From Leucothrix arctica (lineage in GTDB: Bacteria; Pseudomonadota; Gammaproteobacteria; Thiotrichales; Thiotrichaceae): a stretch of DNA of 64,000 nt. Below are positions 1-8,717 of this stretch, piece after piece. The stretch lies in NCBI RefSeq assembly GCF_003172895.1, contig NZ_QGKL01000031.1, positions 118,270 through 182,269 of the forward strand, in the 5' to 3' direction. Position numbers and translations under genes: made by a program. How positions within the stretch are numbered: position 1 is the stretch's first letter; every line of letters begins with the position of its first letter. The notes beneath the pieces are model-generated. The model was not told the origin of the DNA, did not search any database, and saw only the letters and a program-made list of their open reading frames with translations.

Positions 1-210
1 AAAGCCAAACACCCAAAACACACTGCTAAATATGATCGCACCAACCGCCACAGCACCCATATATTTAGGGTCATCTAACTGACCAACGACGGCTGTATCA
101 ACCATACCTACCAGCGGTACTGATAGGTTAGATAGAATAATGGGCCAAGCCAGTAGCAGTACTTTCCAATGCCATTGTTTGGTAGTGCTAGGGAATTGTT
201 CTGACTGCAT
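1..210 (-). CDS. MATE family efflux transporter (DinF-like), N-terminal part
   Basis: Only the first 70 codons are in the window; the gene runs off the left edge. The ATG at 208-210 opens a protein with a hydrophilic start followed by a first membrane segment (LLLAWPIILSNLSVPLVG) and the MVDTAVVGQL stretch typical of the DinF branch of MATE Na+ or H+ coupled multidrug exporters. It would sit in the inner membrane. Only 13 bp separate its start from the cysE stop and both lie on the minus strand, so the two may be co-transcribed. The family call rests on recognising the N-terminal MATE pattern; the substrate cannot be told. Confidence 0.8.
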   Translation of the reverse strand, partial: MQSEQFPSTTKQWHWKVLLLAWPIILSNLSVPLVGMVDTAVVGQLDDPKYMGAVAVGAIIFSSVFWVFGF

Positions 211-223
211 TTAAGTGTGTCGT

Positions 224-1021
224 TTAATCTTTGCCAAAACAGTCAGCAAAATCATTTTGCTGCATTGAGTGAGCGGGGTTGTCACAATTTGGCTTACCAA
301 CGACTTTTGAAGGTACACCCGCAACGGTGGTATGAGGGGCTACATCGGTTAATACAACACTACCCGCTCCTACTTTAGCGCCACGACCTACTTTGACATT
401 ACCCAAAATAATAGCACCTGCACCAACCAATACTCCTGAGCAAATCTTAGGGTGACGATCGCCAGTTTCATTACCGGTTCCACCTAAGGTCACTTGCTGC
501 ATGATCGAGACGTTGTCACCGATCACCGCGGTTTCACCAACAACAATACCCGTTGCATGGTCAAACATAACGCCCTTACCAATGCGGCTCGCAGGGTGAA
601 TGTCGACACCAAACACTTCCGAGTTACGGCTTTGAATAAACATAGCAAGCTCTTTACGATTATCATCCCACAAGCAATGTGCAAGCCGGTGTGACTGAAT
701 CGCTAGATAGCCTTTTAAGTTGAGTAATATAGTCAACATAGAATCAATCGCAGGGTCACGTTCAAACACCGCTCTCAAGTCATGCTTTGCATTATTGATC
801 ACATCTGGGCAGCGCTTATAGGCGTTTTCAAACAGCTCGCGAATAGCCATTGCAGGCATCACATTATCAGCAATCTTATTCGATAAGATAAAGCTCAAGC
901 TCGCTTCAAAGTTTGGATGGTTCAGAACACAAGCGTAGACATAACTCGCCAACAAAGGCTCTGTTTTAATGACTTCACTGGCTTCTTTATTTAATGTTGC
1001 CCACACGCTTATTGAACTCAT
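224..1021 (-). CDS. cysE: Serine O-acetyltransferase
   Basis: Makes O-acetyl-L-serine from serine and acetyl-CoA, the first step of cysteine synthesis, in the cytoplasm. The 265-residue length is normal for the CysE branch with the long N-terminal helical domain. The C-terminal half shows the left-handed beta-helix of hexapeptide repeats (IGKGVMFDHATGIVVGETAV onward). The DHATG and GDRHPKI motifs hold the Asp-His pair and second His used in catalysis, and the tail is short and Asp-terminated. It lies just upstream of the MATE gene on the same strand. An AGAAAG stretch precedes the ATG as a weak ribosome site. Confidence 0.95.
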   Translation of the reverse strand: MSSISVWATLNKEASEVIKTEPLLASYVYACVLNHPNFEASLSFILSNKIADNVMPAMAIRELFENAYKRCPDVINNAKHDLRAVFERDPAIDSMLTILLNLKGYLAIQSHRLAHCLWDDNRKELAMFIQSRNSEVFGVDIHPASRIGKGVMFDHATGIVVGETAVIGDNVSIMQQVTLGGTGNETGDRHPKICSGVLVGAGAIILGNVKVGRGAKVGAGSVVLTDVAPHTTVAGVPSKVVGKPNCDNPAHSMQQNDFADCFGKD

Positions 1022-1078
1022 AAGTTCTTTCTCAACTTAGCAATTATTAGATTTGAATAGGTAGTATAACCGACTCAG

Positions 1079-2239
1079 TTATTGATCAGGTAGTAAGCGC
1101 ATTATTTTACCGCTATCCGTGCTGAAATAGACATGACCATCAGTCGCAACCAGCAAGGCTCTAATTCGTTCACCTAATGATTCCAGCAAACGTGTCTCTT
1201 TCACAGGCTTTCCTGACTCATCTAACTTAATATGGTTGATGTGTGTCAGCACTAATGCACCGAGCAGCAAGTCGCCCTCCCAGTCAGGAAAAACGTCACC
1301 TCTGTAAACAACCAAACTACTTGGCGCAATCGATGGAATATAAACCTTCACAGGCTGCTCCACTCCCTCTTTTTCAGTACCTTCACCCACAGCTATGGGC
1401 CCCCAGTACTCTTTACCATATGAAATGACAGGCCAACCGTAGTTTTTACCCTGCTCAATAATATTAATTTCATCGCCACCGCGAGGCCCATGCTCCGCTT
1501 CCCACAGTCGCTGAGTTTTTGAGTCGAAGGTCAGTCCTTGAGGGTTTCTATGACCATAACTATACGTTTCTCGTAAAGTACCATCACGCTTCATCCGAAT
1601 AATTGAACCCGCATCATTTTCTAAGTTTTGGGCATTCTCTCGTACACCCCTGTCACCGATACCAAAATAGACAAAACCTTGATCATCAAATGCAATACGA
1701 CTACCAAAGTGCTGGCCTTTATCTGTGCCTGAGTTACTGACGAACAAATCGGTCCAATCAACAAATTGTGTACCGTCCAACCGCGTTCTCGCCAGCGTTG
1801 TTACCGCAAGGCCATCACTCATTTTGCTGTAGGTAAAGTAAATCCACTGACCAGCGGTGTAGTCTTTGGGTACAGCAACATCTAATAAGCCACCTTGACC
1901 TACTGATGCGATAGACGGTAAACCCGTTAAAGGCGTCACCTCTCCTGTTGTTTTATCAACAAGTCCGGACTCACCCTTTCTTAAGGTATATATAAATGTA
2001 TCATTATCTAACTGAGCCAAACCCCAAGGCACACCTGATAGCTCCGCTAGTGTCGTATAGCCGATTCTTGACTCATCAATTGCTTGTTTTGGCGCTTCAA
2101 TTACTTGTTTTGGTTCTTCAGTTACTAATTTTGCCTCTTCAATGACTGGCTTTGACTCTTCCGTTGATTGTCGCGTCAACGAAAATAAAACAAGTATAAT
2201 TGAACAACAAAAAATAATAAAAACAGCTACTTTACTCAT
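1079..2239 (-). CDS. PQQ-dependent sugar dehydrogenase, membrane-anchored
   Basis: A soluble-type quinoprotein dehydrogenase of the YliI/Asd family (aldose sugar dehydrogenase, six-bladed beta-propeller) expected to act in the periplasm. Diagnostic stretches are HFGSRIAFD, the GIGDRG loop, GHRNPQGL and HGPRGGDEIN, which form the PQQ and calcium pocket. Residues 1-21 are a hydrophobic signal anchor with no lipobox cysteine. Residues about 25-58 are an unusual low-complexity linker of near-repeats (EESKPVIEE, TEEPKQVIE, EAPKQAIDE) before the propeller. The electron acceptor and sugar are unknown and no PQQ synthesis gene is in the window. Confidence 0.88.
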   Translation of the reverse strand: MSKVAVFIIFCCSIILVLFSLTRQSTEESKPVIEEAKLVTEEPKQVIEAPKQAIDESRIGYTTLAELSGVPWGLAQLDNDTFIYTLRKGESGLVDKTTGEVTPLTGLPSIASVGQGGLLDVAVPKDYTAGQWIYFTYSKMSDGLAVTTLARTRLDGTQFVDWTDLFVSNSGTDKGQHFGSRIAFDDQGFVYFGIGDRGVRENAQNLENDAGSIIRMKRDGTLRETYSYGHRNPQGLTFDSKTQRLWEAEHGPRGGDEINIIEQGKNYGWPVISYGKEYWGPIAVGEGTEKEGVEQPVKVYIPSIAPSSLVVYRGDVFPDWEGDLLLGALVLTHINHIKLDESGKPVKETRLLESLGERIRALLVATDGHVYFSTDSGKIMRLLPDQ

Positions 2240-2384
2240 CTAAATACACCCTATTGTCTATTTATTAAACTTATGTGCTGAATGCGCTCACTTTATATTC
2301 AGAAACGTTATGAGAATATGATCATGGTTTACACCTAAATGAGCGCCACCTTTAATCATACTTTACTCTAATAAAAATAAGCCC

Positions 2385-3356
2385 ATGAAGACACTTTTAG
2401 TAAGTAATACACTTGAAACTCTTTTAAATGCAAAGACATCACTCGAAGAAAAAGGCCACGAAGTAGTGGTTGTCGAAGATGGTGTCAGTGCATGGATTAA
2501 GTTATGTGATGCAAAAGTACCATTCGACGTAGTTGTCAGTGATTGGTTGCTACCTCGACTTGACGGACTAGGATTGTGCAAAAAAATCCGCTCTGCTCCG
2601 TTTTCTTCACAGACTTACGTGGTAATAATAACTAACCGCAAAGGAACTCATGGCTTACAAGACGCTATAGATGCTGGCGCTGATGATTTTATTTTTGCAA
2701 AACCGTTTCATGTCGACGTCCTAGAACTAAGACTGCTCAATGCAAAACGAATACTAAAACTAAAGAAAACGATTAGAGATAAAGATACAGCGATAGATGC
2801 ACTTAACCAAAAACTAGAGCAGCAATCAACTAAAGATAAGTTAACAGGTCTTTATAATAGACGCTCTTTCCATCGTCATTTAGAAGACAGATTGAGACTA
2901 GCTCGCCGTATGGAGCACCCTATCTCACTTTTGATGTTAGATATTGATGGATTTAAAGAGCACCAAAAAGAATTAGGTCATACCGCTTCTGACGGCATCG
3001 TTAAGCTCATCACAACAATACTAAAAGAACAATGTAGAACCAGTGATTTTGTTGCGCGCTTTGGTGGTGAAAAGTTTGGAATTATCCTACCGAATACCGA
3101 TAGTGAAGGTGCTGAAAAATGCGCTGAAGGATTATGCAAAGCAGCTAGAGGACTGTTTTGGGAATCAGAGAGTGTCACTATTAGTATTGGTGCTGCGACC
3201 ATAGACCATAATACTTATACCGCAGAGACAGTGTGTGACTTGCATACTCGTATCTTGAGTGAGTCAGACCAAGCGCTTTATCACTCACAAAGCGCTGGCC
3301 ATAATCTTGTTACTCACTTTGCCGCATTAGGCGATAGCCTAAAATTGGCTGGCTGA
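2385..3356 (+). CDS. Receiver-GGDEF response regulator, catalytically degenerate
   Basis: Residues 1-120 are a CheY-like receiver and 150-315 a GGDEF domain, joined by a helical linker. The phospho-acceptor Asp53 and Lys106 are present, but the usual acidic pair near residue 8 is Ser7-Asn8. The GGDEF domain keeps an inhibitory site RTSD (218-221) exactly five residues before the signature, yet the signature reads GGEKF (227-231), with the essential second acidic residue replaced by Lys. The guanine-contacting Asn and Asp of FKxxND are Gln194 and Lys195, and GHxxGD reads GHTASD. I infer a c-di-GMP sensor rather than a synthase. Its stop abuts the msrA stop with no gap. Confidence 0.85.
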   Translation: MKTLLVSNTLETLLNAKTSLEEKGHEVVVVEDGVSAWIKLCDAKVPFDVVVSDWLLPRLDGLGLCKKIRSAPFSSQTYVVIITNRKGTHGLQDAIDAGADDFIFAKPFHVDVLELRLLNAKRILKLKKTIRDKDTAIDALNQKLEQQSTKDKLTGLYNRRSFHRHLEDRLRLARRMEHPISLLMLDIDGFKEHQKELGHTASDGIVKLITTILKEQCRTSDFVARFGGEKFGIILPNTDSEGAEKCAEGLCKAARGLFWESESVTISIGAATIDHNTYTAETVCDLHTRILSESDQALYHSQSAGHNLVTHFAALGDSLKLAG

Positions 3357-3980
3357 TTACTTCTTAGCGATGTTTTTACTCGCTATTTCACCCCAAAGTT
3401 GATCGATTCGCGCTTCACGGCCGCAACTTTTACGATAGTAGTTGTAACGAATAGGATTCTTTTTGTAATAATCCTGATGATAGCCTTCTGCAACATAGAA
3501 AGGCGTAGCTGCAATTAGCTTCGTCACAATAGGTGCAGCGAATGGCTTTGTTTCATTGACTGCATCTAAAGACGCTTGAAAAACTGCCTGCTGCGCTTCA
3601 TCTTGGTAAAACATACCCGTTAAATATGGGCTGCCTTTGTCACAAAACTGTCCCATTGAATCGGTTGGATCAATCGTTTTCCAGAAGTATGCTGACAATG
3701 TTTCCAGCGACACTTTTTCGTCATCAAACGTAATCTTTACCGCTTCGTAATGATCGGTCTTTTTTCGAGATACATCTTTGTACGTTGCACTTTCTTTCGT
3801 CCCGCCGATATAACCAGATACCACATCGGTTACACCATCAACTTTCTCAAAGTCAGACTCAACACACCAAAAGCACCCTCCGGCTACAATCATTGATTGT
3901 GTAGCAGCTTGTGCTGGTAAAACCCCTGCAATCATTACAGTGCCTAACGCACTATATAAAAAACTTTTTATATTCATCAT
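3357..3980 (-). CDS. msrA: Peptide methionine-S-sulfoxide reductase MsrA, exported
   Basis: Repairs methionine-S-sulfoxide in proteins using the catalytic Cys of the GGCFWC motif, with resolving cysteines further on (QFCDKGSPY and YYRKSCGR). Residues 1-25 look like a Sec signal peptide ending in PAQA, so the enzyme should be periplasmic, unlike the usual cytoplasmic MsrA. The EGYHQDYY motif is the conserved C-terminal block. No MsrB domain or gene is next to it. The gene converges on the receiver-GGDEF gene. Confidence 0.95.
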   Translation of the reverse strand: MMNIKSFLYSALGTVMIAGVLPAQAATQSMIVAGGCFWCVESDFEKVDGVTDVVSGYIGGTKESATYKDVSRKKTDHYEAVKITFDDEKVSLETLSAYFWKTIDPTDSMGQFCDKGSPYLTGMFYQDEAQQAVFQASLDAVNETKPFAAPIVTKLIAATPFYVAEGYHQDYYKKNPIRYNYYRKSCGREARIDQLWGEIASKNIAKK

Positions 3981-4125
3981 TTGGTAAGACCCTTTATATT
4001 TAGTACTGCTCTATATACGAGGCAGTTATCTATTCCGATGTATGACACAGTAAAATGTTCTTTAGTTCACATAACAATTTACCATAACTTTTTGAAGTAT
4101 AATATTTCACACCCTAGTTACGTTG

Positions 4126-5010
4126 TTATAAAAAACCTTCATCAGTCTCAAAAAAAAGGTTCGCAGCTTGCTGAGCAATCTTTGCCGCTTGCTCAGGCAA
4201 AGTACCTTTGGAGTCTGCAATATAGGACGCTGTAAAATCTAAGTCTGTCAACAACCACCCAGCATCAAAATTGGCAATTCTTCCTTCTTTAACTAATCGT
4301 TCACCTAAGATTTCAGGCATCAAACCCACACCAATCCCCGTAGCAATCATATCAAACCCCGCTGACAGAGAATTTGTGGGAAAGATTTTTGCTTTACTGC
4401 CATAACGCGCATGTAATTCCTGATTAAGTACCCGATAAGGTCGAGAGGTACGGTGATATGAAATGACGGGTATATTACTGAGGTCAGGGCTAATCATATC
4501 AATTGGTTTATACCAAGCGAGCTTAAACGTTGGCATCAAAATATTATCAACGCTGTACTCGGAAACGGGCCCCATGAGTACAACCAAGTCATAAGCGCGC
4601 TCTAGCAAGCCTTCACGTAAGTTGACAGATAAATCAACACTGATCTCAATATTAATTTTTGGATACTTAAGGCTGAGTTGCTGTAGAAAAGCAGGCAGCC
4701 AGGTCTGAGCAACCGTTTCTGCAACACCAATTCGTAGCAGTGATGATTTACTTTCAGCAGGAACGACTTCTGTTTTGATGTCTTCCAAAGCGACCGCGAT
4801 TTTCTCTGCATGACCCCGAAAAATAATCCCCTGCTTGGTAAGGCTCACGCCTTTAGGACCTCGGGTAAATAGCTTTACCGCTAGGTCACTTTCAAGACTT
4901 GAGATTCGAGCAGAAATTGCAGGCTGCGAAATATGCATTTGCTGAGCTGCCCGCCTTACTCCACCTAGTCGGGCAACCTGTAAAAACGTCAGTATTTGCT
5001 CCAGAGTCAT
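4126..5010 (-). CDS. LysR family transcriptional regulator
   Basis: The N-terminal winged HTH (AARLGGVRRAAQQMHISQPA-type pattern) is followed by the periplasmic-binding-like effector domain; length is about 294 residues, normal for the family. I start at the ATG at 5008-5010 because the protein then opens with MTLEQILTFLQV, the usual LysR beginning; an in-frame start 30 bp upstream would add ten residues outside the family pattern. It is divergent from the TRAP-DUF2848-amidase operon, with about 130 bp between, so it is the likely activator of that operon with the TRAP substrate or a derivative as co-inducer. That role is inferred from arrangement. Confidence 0.88.
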   Translation of the reverse strand: MTLEQILTFLQVARLGGVRRAAQQMHISQPAISARISSLESDLAVKLFTRGPKGVSLTKQGIIFRGHAEKIAVALEDIKTEVVPAESKSSLLRIGVAETVAQTWLPAFLQQLSLKYPKINIEISVDLSVNLREGLLERAYDLVVLMGPVSEYSVDNILMPTFKLAWYKPIDMISPDLSNIPVISYHRTSRPYRVLNQELHARYGSKAKIFPTNSLSAGFDMIATGIGVGLMPEILGERLVKEGRIANFDAGWLLTDLDFTASYIADSKGTLPEQAAKIAQQAANLFFETDEGFL

Positions 5011-5087
5011 CGATATCCCATATATAAAAAGCCCAAACAAGTGATCAGCTTAAGTTATCACTTTGACTCTAAAATAGCGACTTGTCT

Positions 5088-5101
5088 AAATACCAATATT
5101 T
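5088..5101. promoter_or_regulatory. Possible LysR operator in divergent intergenic region
   Basis: The stretch holds an interrupted palindrome AAATA-CCAA-TATTT between the divergent lysR-like gene and the TRAP operon. LysR regulators usually bind A/T-rich interrupted dyads at such places. The arms are short and A/T-rich, so chance is a real alternative. Confidence 0.25.
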
Positions 5102-5138
5102 ATATTAAGGTTAAGTCACCCACTAACAGGAGTCCGAC

Positions 5139-6182
5139 ATGAAAAAAGTATTAACGACTATCGGTGCATCTGCACTTTTGTTAAACGCTGTCGCAGCAAG
5201 CGGAGCTGAAGAGCTTTCCGTTGTTGGAAGTTGGAGCGGTTTACCCCTGCACAAACAATACGAAGCACCGTTCTGGACAGATAAGGTTTCTAAAGCAACC
5301 GATGGAGAAATTACCGCAACACTAACTACTCATGACCAAATGGGTATCGGCGGTGGTGATGTCTTTCGTATGCTAGGTGATGGCGTATTTGATGTTGGAA
5401 TGACGGTGGCAGACTATGCCGTATCAGACAGTGTAGCGCTGGAATCTTTAGATGTACCGTTATTAGCAATGGATGCGGATACCGCTAAAAAGATGGTCGA
5501 GGCCGCCCGCCCGATGGTTGATGAAATATATGAAAAAGTCTTCAACGCTAAAGTATTAGGTATTGCGCCATACCCTCCACAAGTTGTCTTCTGTAACGCA
5601 GAGATAAAGTCTTTGAATGACCTTAAAGGCAAGAAAATCCGAGCTTCGGGCCGTATGACGGCTAAGTTACTAGATGCTTTGGGTGCTGAAAGTGTCAATG
5701 TGAGCTTTGGTGAAGTTTCAGGCGCACTACAGCGTGGTGTTGTTGACTGTGCTGTCACTGGCGCAGGCTCAGGCTACAGTGCTGGATGGTGGGAAGTGAG
5801 TACTCACTTATTACCGATCCCACTAGGTGGTTGGGATCCTGTTGTAACTGCCGTGAACATGGATAAATGGAAGTCTTTATCAGCGACTGCACAAGAGAAG
5901 TTACAAACAGCCGTCACCACCGAGCTTGAAGCGCCCGCTTGGGAATCAGCGCAAGGTGCACTACAAAACGACATCGCTTGCTTAACTGGCGAAGGTGAGT
6001 GCAAAGGTGGAGAATCGCACAAGATGGTTTGGGTAAAAGCCACTGACGCCGATACTAAAATGGCACGTGACGTGCTGATCAAAGACGTACTTCCAGACTG
6101 GGCAAAACGTGCAGGTGGCGATTGGGCTCAACGTTGGAATGACAGCGTTGGTAAAGTCGTTGGTGTTGAAATCCCTAAATAA
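5139..6182 (+). CDS. TRAP transporter substrate-binding protein (DctP family)
   Basis: A periplasmic binding protein of 347 residues with a Sec signal peptide (about residues 1-22, ending SGA). The middle holds the conserved KIRASGRM stretch, whose Arg usually pairs with a substrate carboxylate in DctP proteins, and the later GWWEVSTHLLPIPLGGWDPV region lines the ligand cleft. It has a strong AGGAG ribosome site and is the first gene of an operon with the small and large permeases, a DUF2848 protein and an amidase. The substrate is unknown; an organic acid or amide is suggested by the downstream enzymes. Confidence 0.93.
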   Translation: MKKVLTTIGASALLLNAVAASGAEELSVVGSWSGLPLHKQYEAPFWTDKVSKATDGEITATLTTHDQMGIGGGDVFRMLGDGVFDVGMTVADYAVSDSVALESLDVPLLAMDADTAKKMVEAARPMVDEIYEKVFNAKVLGIAPYPPQVVFCNAEIKSLNDLKGKKIRASGRMTAKLLDALGAESVNVSFGEVSGALQRGVVDCAVTGAGSGYSAGWWEVSTHLLPIPLGGWDPVVTAVNMDKWKSLSATAQEKLQTAVTTELEAPAWESAQGALQNDIACLTGEGECKGGESHKMVWVKATDADTKMARDVLIKDVLPDWAKRAGGDWAQRWNDSVGKVVGVEIPK

Positions 6183-6194
6183 GGAGTACGAACA

Positions 6195-6728
6195 ATGATG
6201 AGGGTTATAGATCTTCTCAAGCGAATAAATGACGGTGTCGCACTAATGGCAGGTTTATCGCTATTGGCTTGTGTGACTTTAATCCTCGTCGAAATTGTAG
6301 TACGCCAGTTAGGTATGCCGCTAGGCGGTACAGATGAAATATCCGGTTATGTCATGGCAATTACGACTAGCTGGGGCGTGGCTTACGCATTAACCGAACG
6401 CGCTCATGTCCGAATCGATTTACTTCGTACCAAGTGCCTACCAGTAGGTAAGGCATTAATGGACTGTGTCGCAATTTTGGCACTGGCAGGTACTGCCATT
6501 ACCGTGGCTTGGCGTGGTTGGCCGGTGTTATCAAAAACACTGGCAACAGGCGCTAAAGCGAATACTGCATTAGAAACTCCATTATGGATTCCCCAAGTGC
6601 TTTGGTGGTCTGGCTGGGTTTGGTTTGCTGTCTCAGCAATATTGATCGCAGCGGCTTCTTTATTGCTGTTGTACCAACGTCGTTATGACGATGTAAATGA
6701 AATTGCAGGCATGGGTGACGAGTTATGA
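6195..6728 (+). CDS. TRAP transporter small permease (DctQ family)
   Basis: A 177-residue protein with four membrane segments, the normal DctQ architecture, including the loop-helix stretch GTDEISGYVMAI and the ERAHVRIDLL motif typical of the family. It pairs with the large permease in the inner membrane. An AGGAG site lies 8 bp before the first of two ATG codons. It overlaps the large-permease gene by 4 bp, indicating translational coupling. Confidence 0.92.
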   Translation: MMRVIDLLKRINDGVALMAGLSLLACVTLILVEIVVRQLGMPLGGTDEISGYVMAITTSWGVAYALTERAHVRIDLLRTKCLPVGKALMDCVAILALAGTAITVAWRGWPVLSKTLATGAKANTALETPLWIPQVLWWSGWVWFAVSAILIAAASLLLLYQRRYDDVNEIAGMGDEL

Positions 6729-8005
6729 TTAAGTTTACAACCTTTGGACTGCTATTCTTTTTAGCGCTATCCATTCCTGTCGGCATCGTTTTGTTCTTAC
6801 TAGCCTTTGGAATTGATACTTTTTATAGTCCGTTCCCGTTGATGCGCGGTTTGGGACAAGTCGTTTGGTCTTCTTCTAATAGTGCAACACTCATTGCAAT
6901 TCCGTTTTTTGTCCTGTTAGGAGAAATTTTAGTGCGCTGCGGGGTGGCAACTCGTACCTATGCGGCACTCAATAAATGGGTGTCATGGCTGCCGGGTGGT
7001 TTGATCCACGCTAACATCGCCACGGCAACGTTATTTTCAGCAACGTCTGGATCCTCAGTGGCAACAGCAGCTACCGTAGCCACCGTCGCTATGCCGCAAG
7101 CTGAAAAGCTTAATTACGATCCGCGTTTATTCTCTGGCGCTATCGCTGCCGGTGGTACGCTTGGGATTTTAATTCCCCCATCGATCAACCTGATCGTCTA
7201 TGGATTTTTAACAGAAAGCTCCATTCCACAGCTATTTTTAGCGGGTCTATTACCCGGTATTTTAATGGCGCTAGGCTTTATGTTAGCTACCGTTATTTTA
7301 TGCATGATCAAACCGTCACTCGGTGGCCCACGTCAGCTATACAGCATCAGTGAAAAACTAAGTAGCTTGGGTGACTTACTACCCATACTGGGTTTATTTG
7401 GTGTGATTGTCGGGACTATCTATGCCGGTTGGGCAACACCAACTGAAGCTGCAGCCGTCGGTGTTGCAATGGCCCTTGTGATTGCCGCTCAGCAACGCGC
7501 GCTGAATATGGAGTTATTGTTACAGTCACTACGCGGTGCTATTCGTACCACATCTATGGTCATGTTAGTGGTCGTTGGTGCCTACGTGTTGAACTATGTG
7601 CTAACAGCCGCTGGTGTCAGTCGAGCGTTGCAAACTTTGCTTCGTGGACTAGACATGACGCCATTGGCGACCCTGTTTGTCATTATCTTGATCTATATTG
7701 TGCTGGGCTTCTTTATCGAAACCTTGTCGCTGATGGTCGCGACCATTCCAATCATCGTACCGATCATTGTGGACTTGGGTTATGACAAAATTTGGTTCGG
7801 TATTTTGATGATCATTCTGGTTGAAATGGCATTGATCACCCCCCCAGTAGGTTTGAACCTATACGTGGTTCAGTCCGCTAGAAAGTCCGGTAAATTTTCT
7901 GATGTGATGGTTGGTTGCATTCCTTATGCACTAATAATGCTACTGATGGTTGGCATGTTAATCGTCGTACCACAACTAGCTCTCTACTTACCTTCTACAC
8001 TGTAA
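6725..8005 (+). CDS. TRAP transporter large permease (DctM family)
   Basis: A 426-residue membrane protein with about 12 hydrophobic segments and the DctM hallmarks (SGSSVATAATV, GGTLGILIPPSINLIVYG and the C-terminal LITPPVGLNLYV). It forms the Na+-driven substrate path in the inner membrane. The start overlaps the dctQ stop (ATGA type). The size is standard, unlike the second DctM-type gene at 10081-12750. Confidence 0.94.
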   Translation: MIKFTTFGLLFFLALSIPVGIVLFLLAFGIDTFYSPFPLMRGLGQVVWSSSNSATLIAIPFFVLLGEILVRCGVATRTYAALNKWVSWLPGGLIHANIATATLFSATSGSSVATAATVATVAMPQAEKLNYDPRLFSGAIAAGGTLGILIPPSINLIVYGFLTESSIPQLFLAGLLPGILMALGFMLATVILCMIKPSLGGPRQLYSISEKLSSLGDLLPILGLFGVIVGTIYAGWATPTEAAAVGVAMALVIAAQQRALNMELLLQSLRGAIRTTSMVMLVVVGAYVLNYVLTAAGVSRALQTLLRGLDMTPLATLFVIILIYIVLGFFIETLSLMVATIPIIVPIIVDLGYDKIWFGILMIILVEMALITPPVGLNLYVVQSARKSGKFSDVMVGCIPYALIMLLMVGMLIVVPQLALYLPSTL

Positions 8006-8030
8006 TATATTAATAATTAAAGGATTACTT

Positions 8031-8684
8031 ATGATCTTCAAAACATCGACTGGTGATATTGAGTTTGTCGCACAGCAACTAACCGTTGCAGGTTGGACAG
8101 GTCGTAGCCGTGAAGCGGTTGATCATCACATTCAAGAACTGGCGGACATTGGAATCGCACCACCCACTAGCGTGCCATTATATTATCGTTGCAGCACACA
8201 ACTACTGACACAAGATGCTGAAATTGACATGTTAGGCTCTGATACCTCAGGCGAAGCTGAACCACTATTAATTCGTCTCAATGGCAAAACATGGTTGGGC
8301 TTAGCATCTGATCAAACTGACCGTGCTTTAGAAACTCACTCGGTCGCTCACTCTAAACAAGTCTGCCCTAAACCTGTCGCTGATACCTTATGGGAGTTTG
8401 ATGCGGTTAGTGATCACCTTGATCAAATCGAACTAGCCTCTTGGATTTTTGAAGATGATGAGTGGAAGCAGTACCAAAAAGGGACTTTGGCTATGATTCT
8501 TCCATTAACCGAATTATTATCTGGTAGTGGATTAGCAGAAGGTGGCGCGATGTTATGCGGCACTCTCCCAGCTATTGACGGGGTACGTCCAGCGGCTCAA
8601 TTTAAAATGGCGCTGCATGACCCTATTACAGACAAAACAATTACTGCTGAATACACAACGACAACGTTGCCCGTTGTAGCATAA
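8031..8684 (+). CDS. DUF2848 family protein (fumarylacetoacetase-fold relative)
   Basis: A 217-residue protein matching the DUF2848 pattern: the early GWTGRSREAVDHHIQELA segment, GIAPPTSVPLYYR, LGSDTSGEAEP, LASDQTDRALE and CPKPVADTLW blocks, then a MLCGTLPAIDGVRP segment. The family is thought to be related to fumarylacetoacetate-hydrolase-like proteins but has no proven reaction that I know of. An AAGGA ribosome site lies 7 bp before the ATG. It sits between TRAP genes and an amidase, so a catabolic or substrate-processing job is likely; this is inference from context. Confidence 0.8.
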   Translation: MIFKTSTGDIEFVAQQLTVAGWTGRSREAVDHHIQELADIGIAPPTSVPLYYRCSTQLLTQDAEIDMLGSDTSGEAEPLLIRLNGKTWLGLASDQTDRALETHSVAHSKQVCPKPVADTLWEFDAVSDHLDQIELASWIFEDDEWKQYQKGTLAMILPLTELLSGSGLAEGGAMLCGTLPAIDGVRPAAQFKMALHDPITDKTITAEYTTTTLPVVA

Positions 8685-8717
8685 TTGTTATCGGATAATT
8701 GAAGGAATACTTGATAC

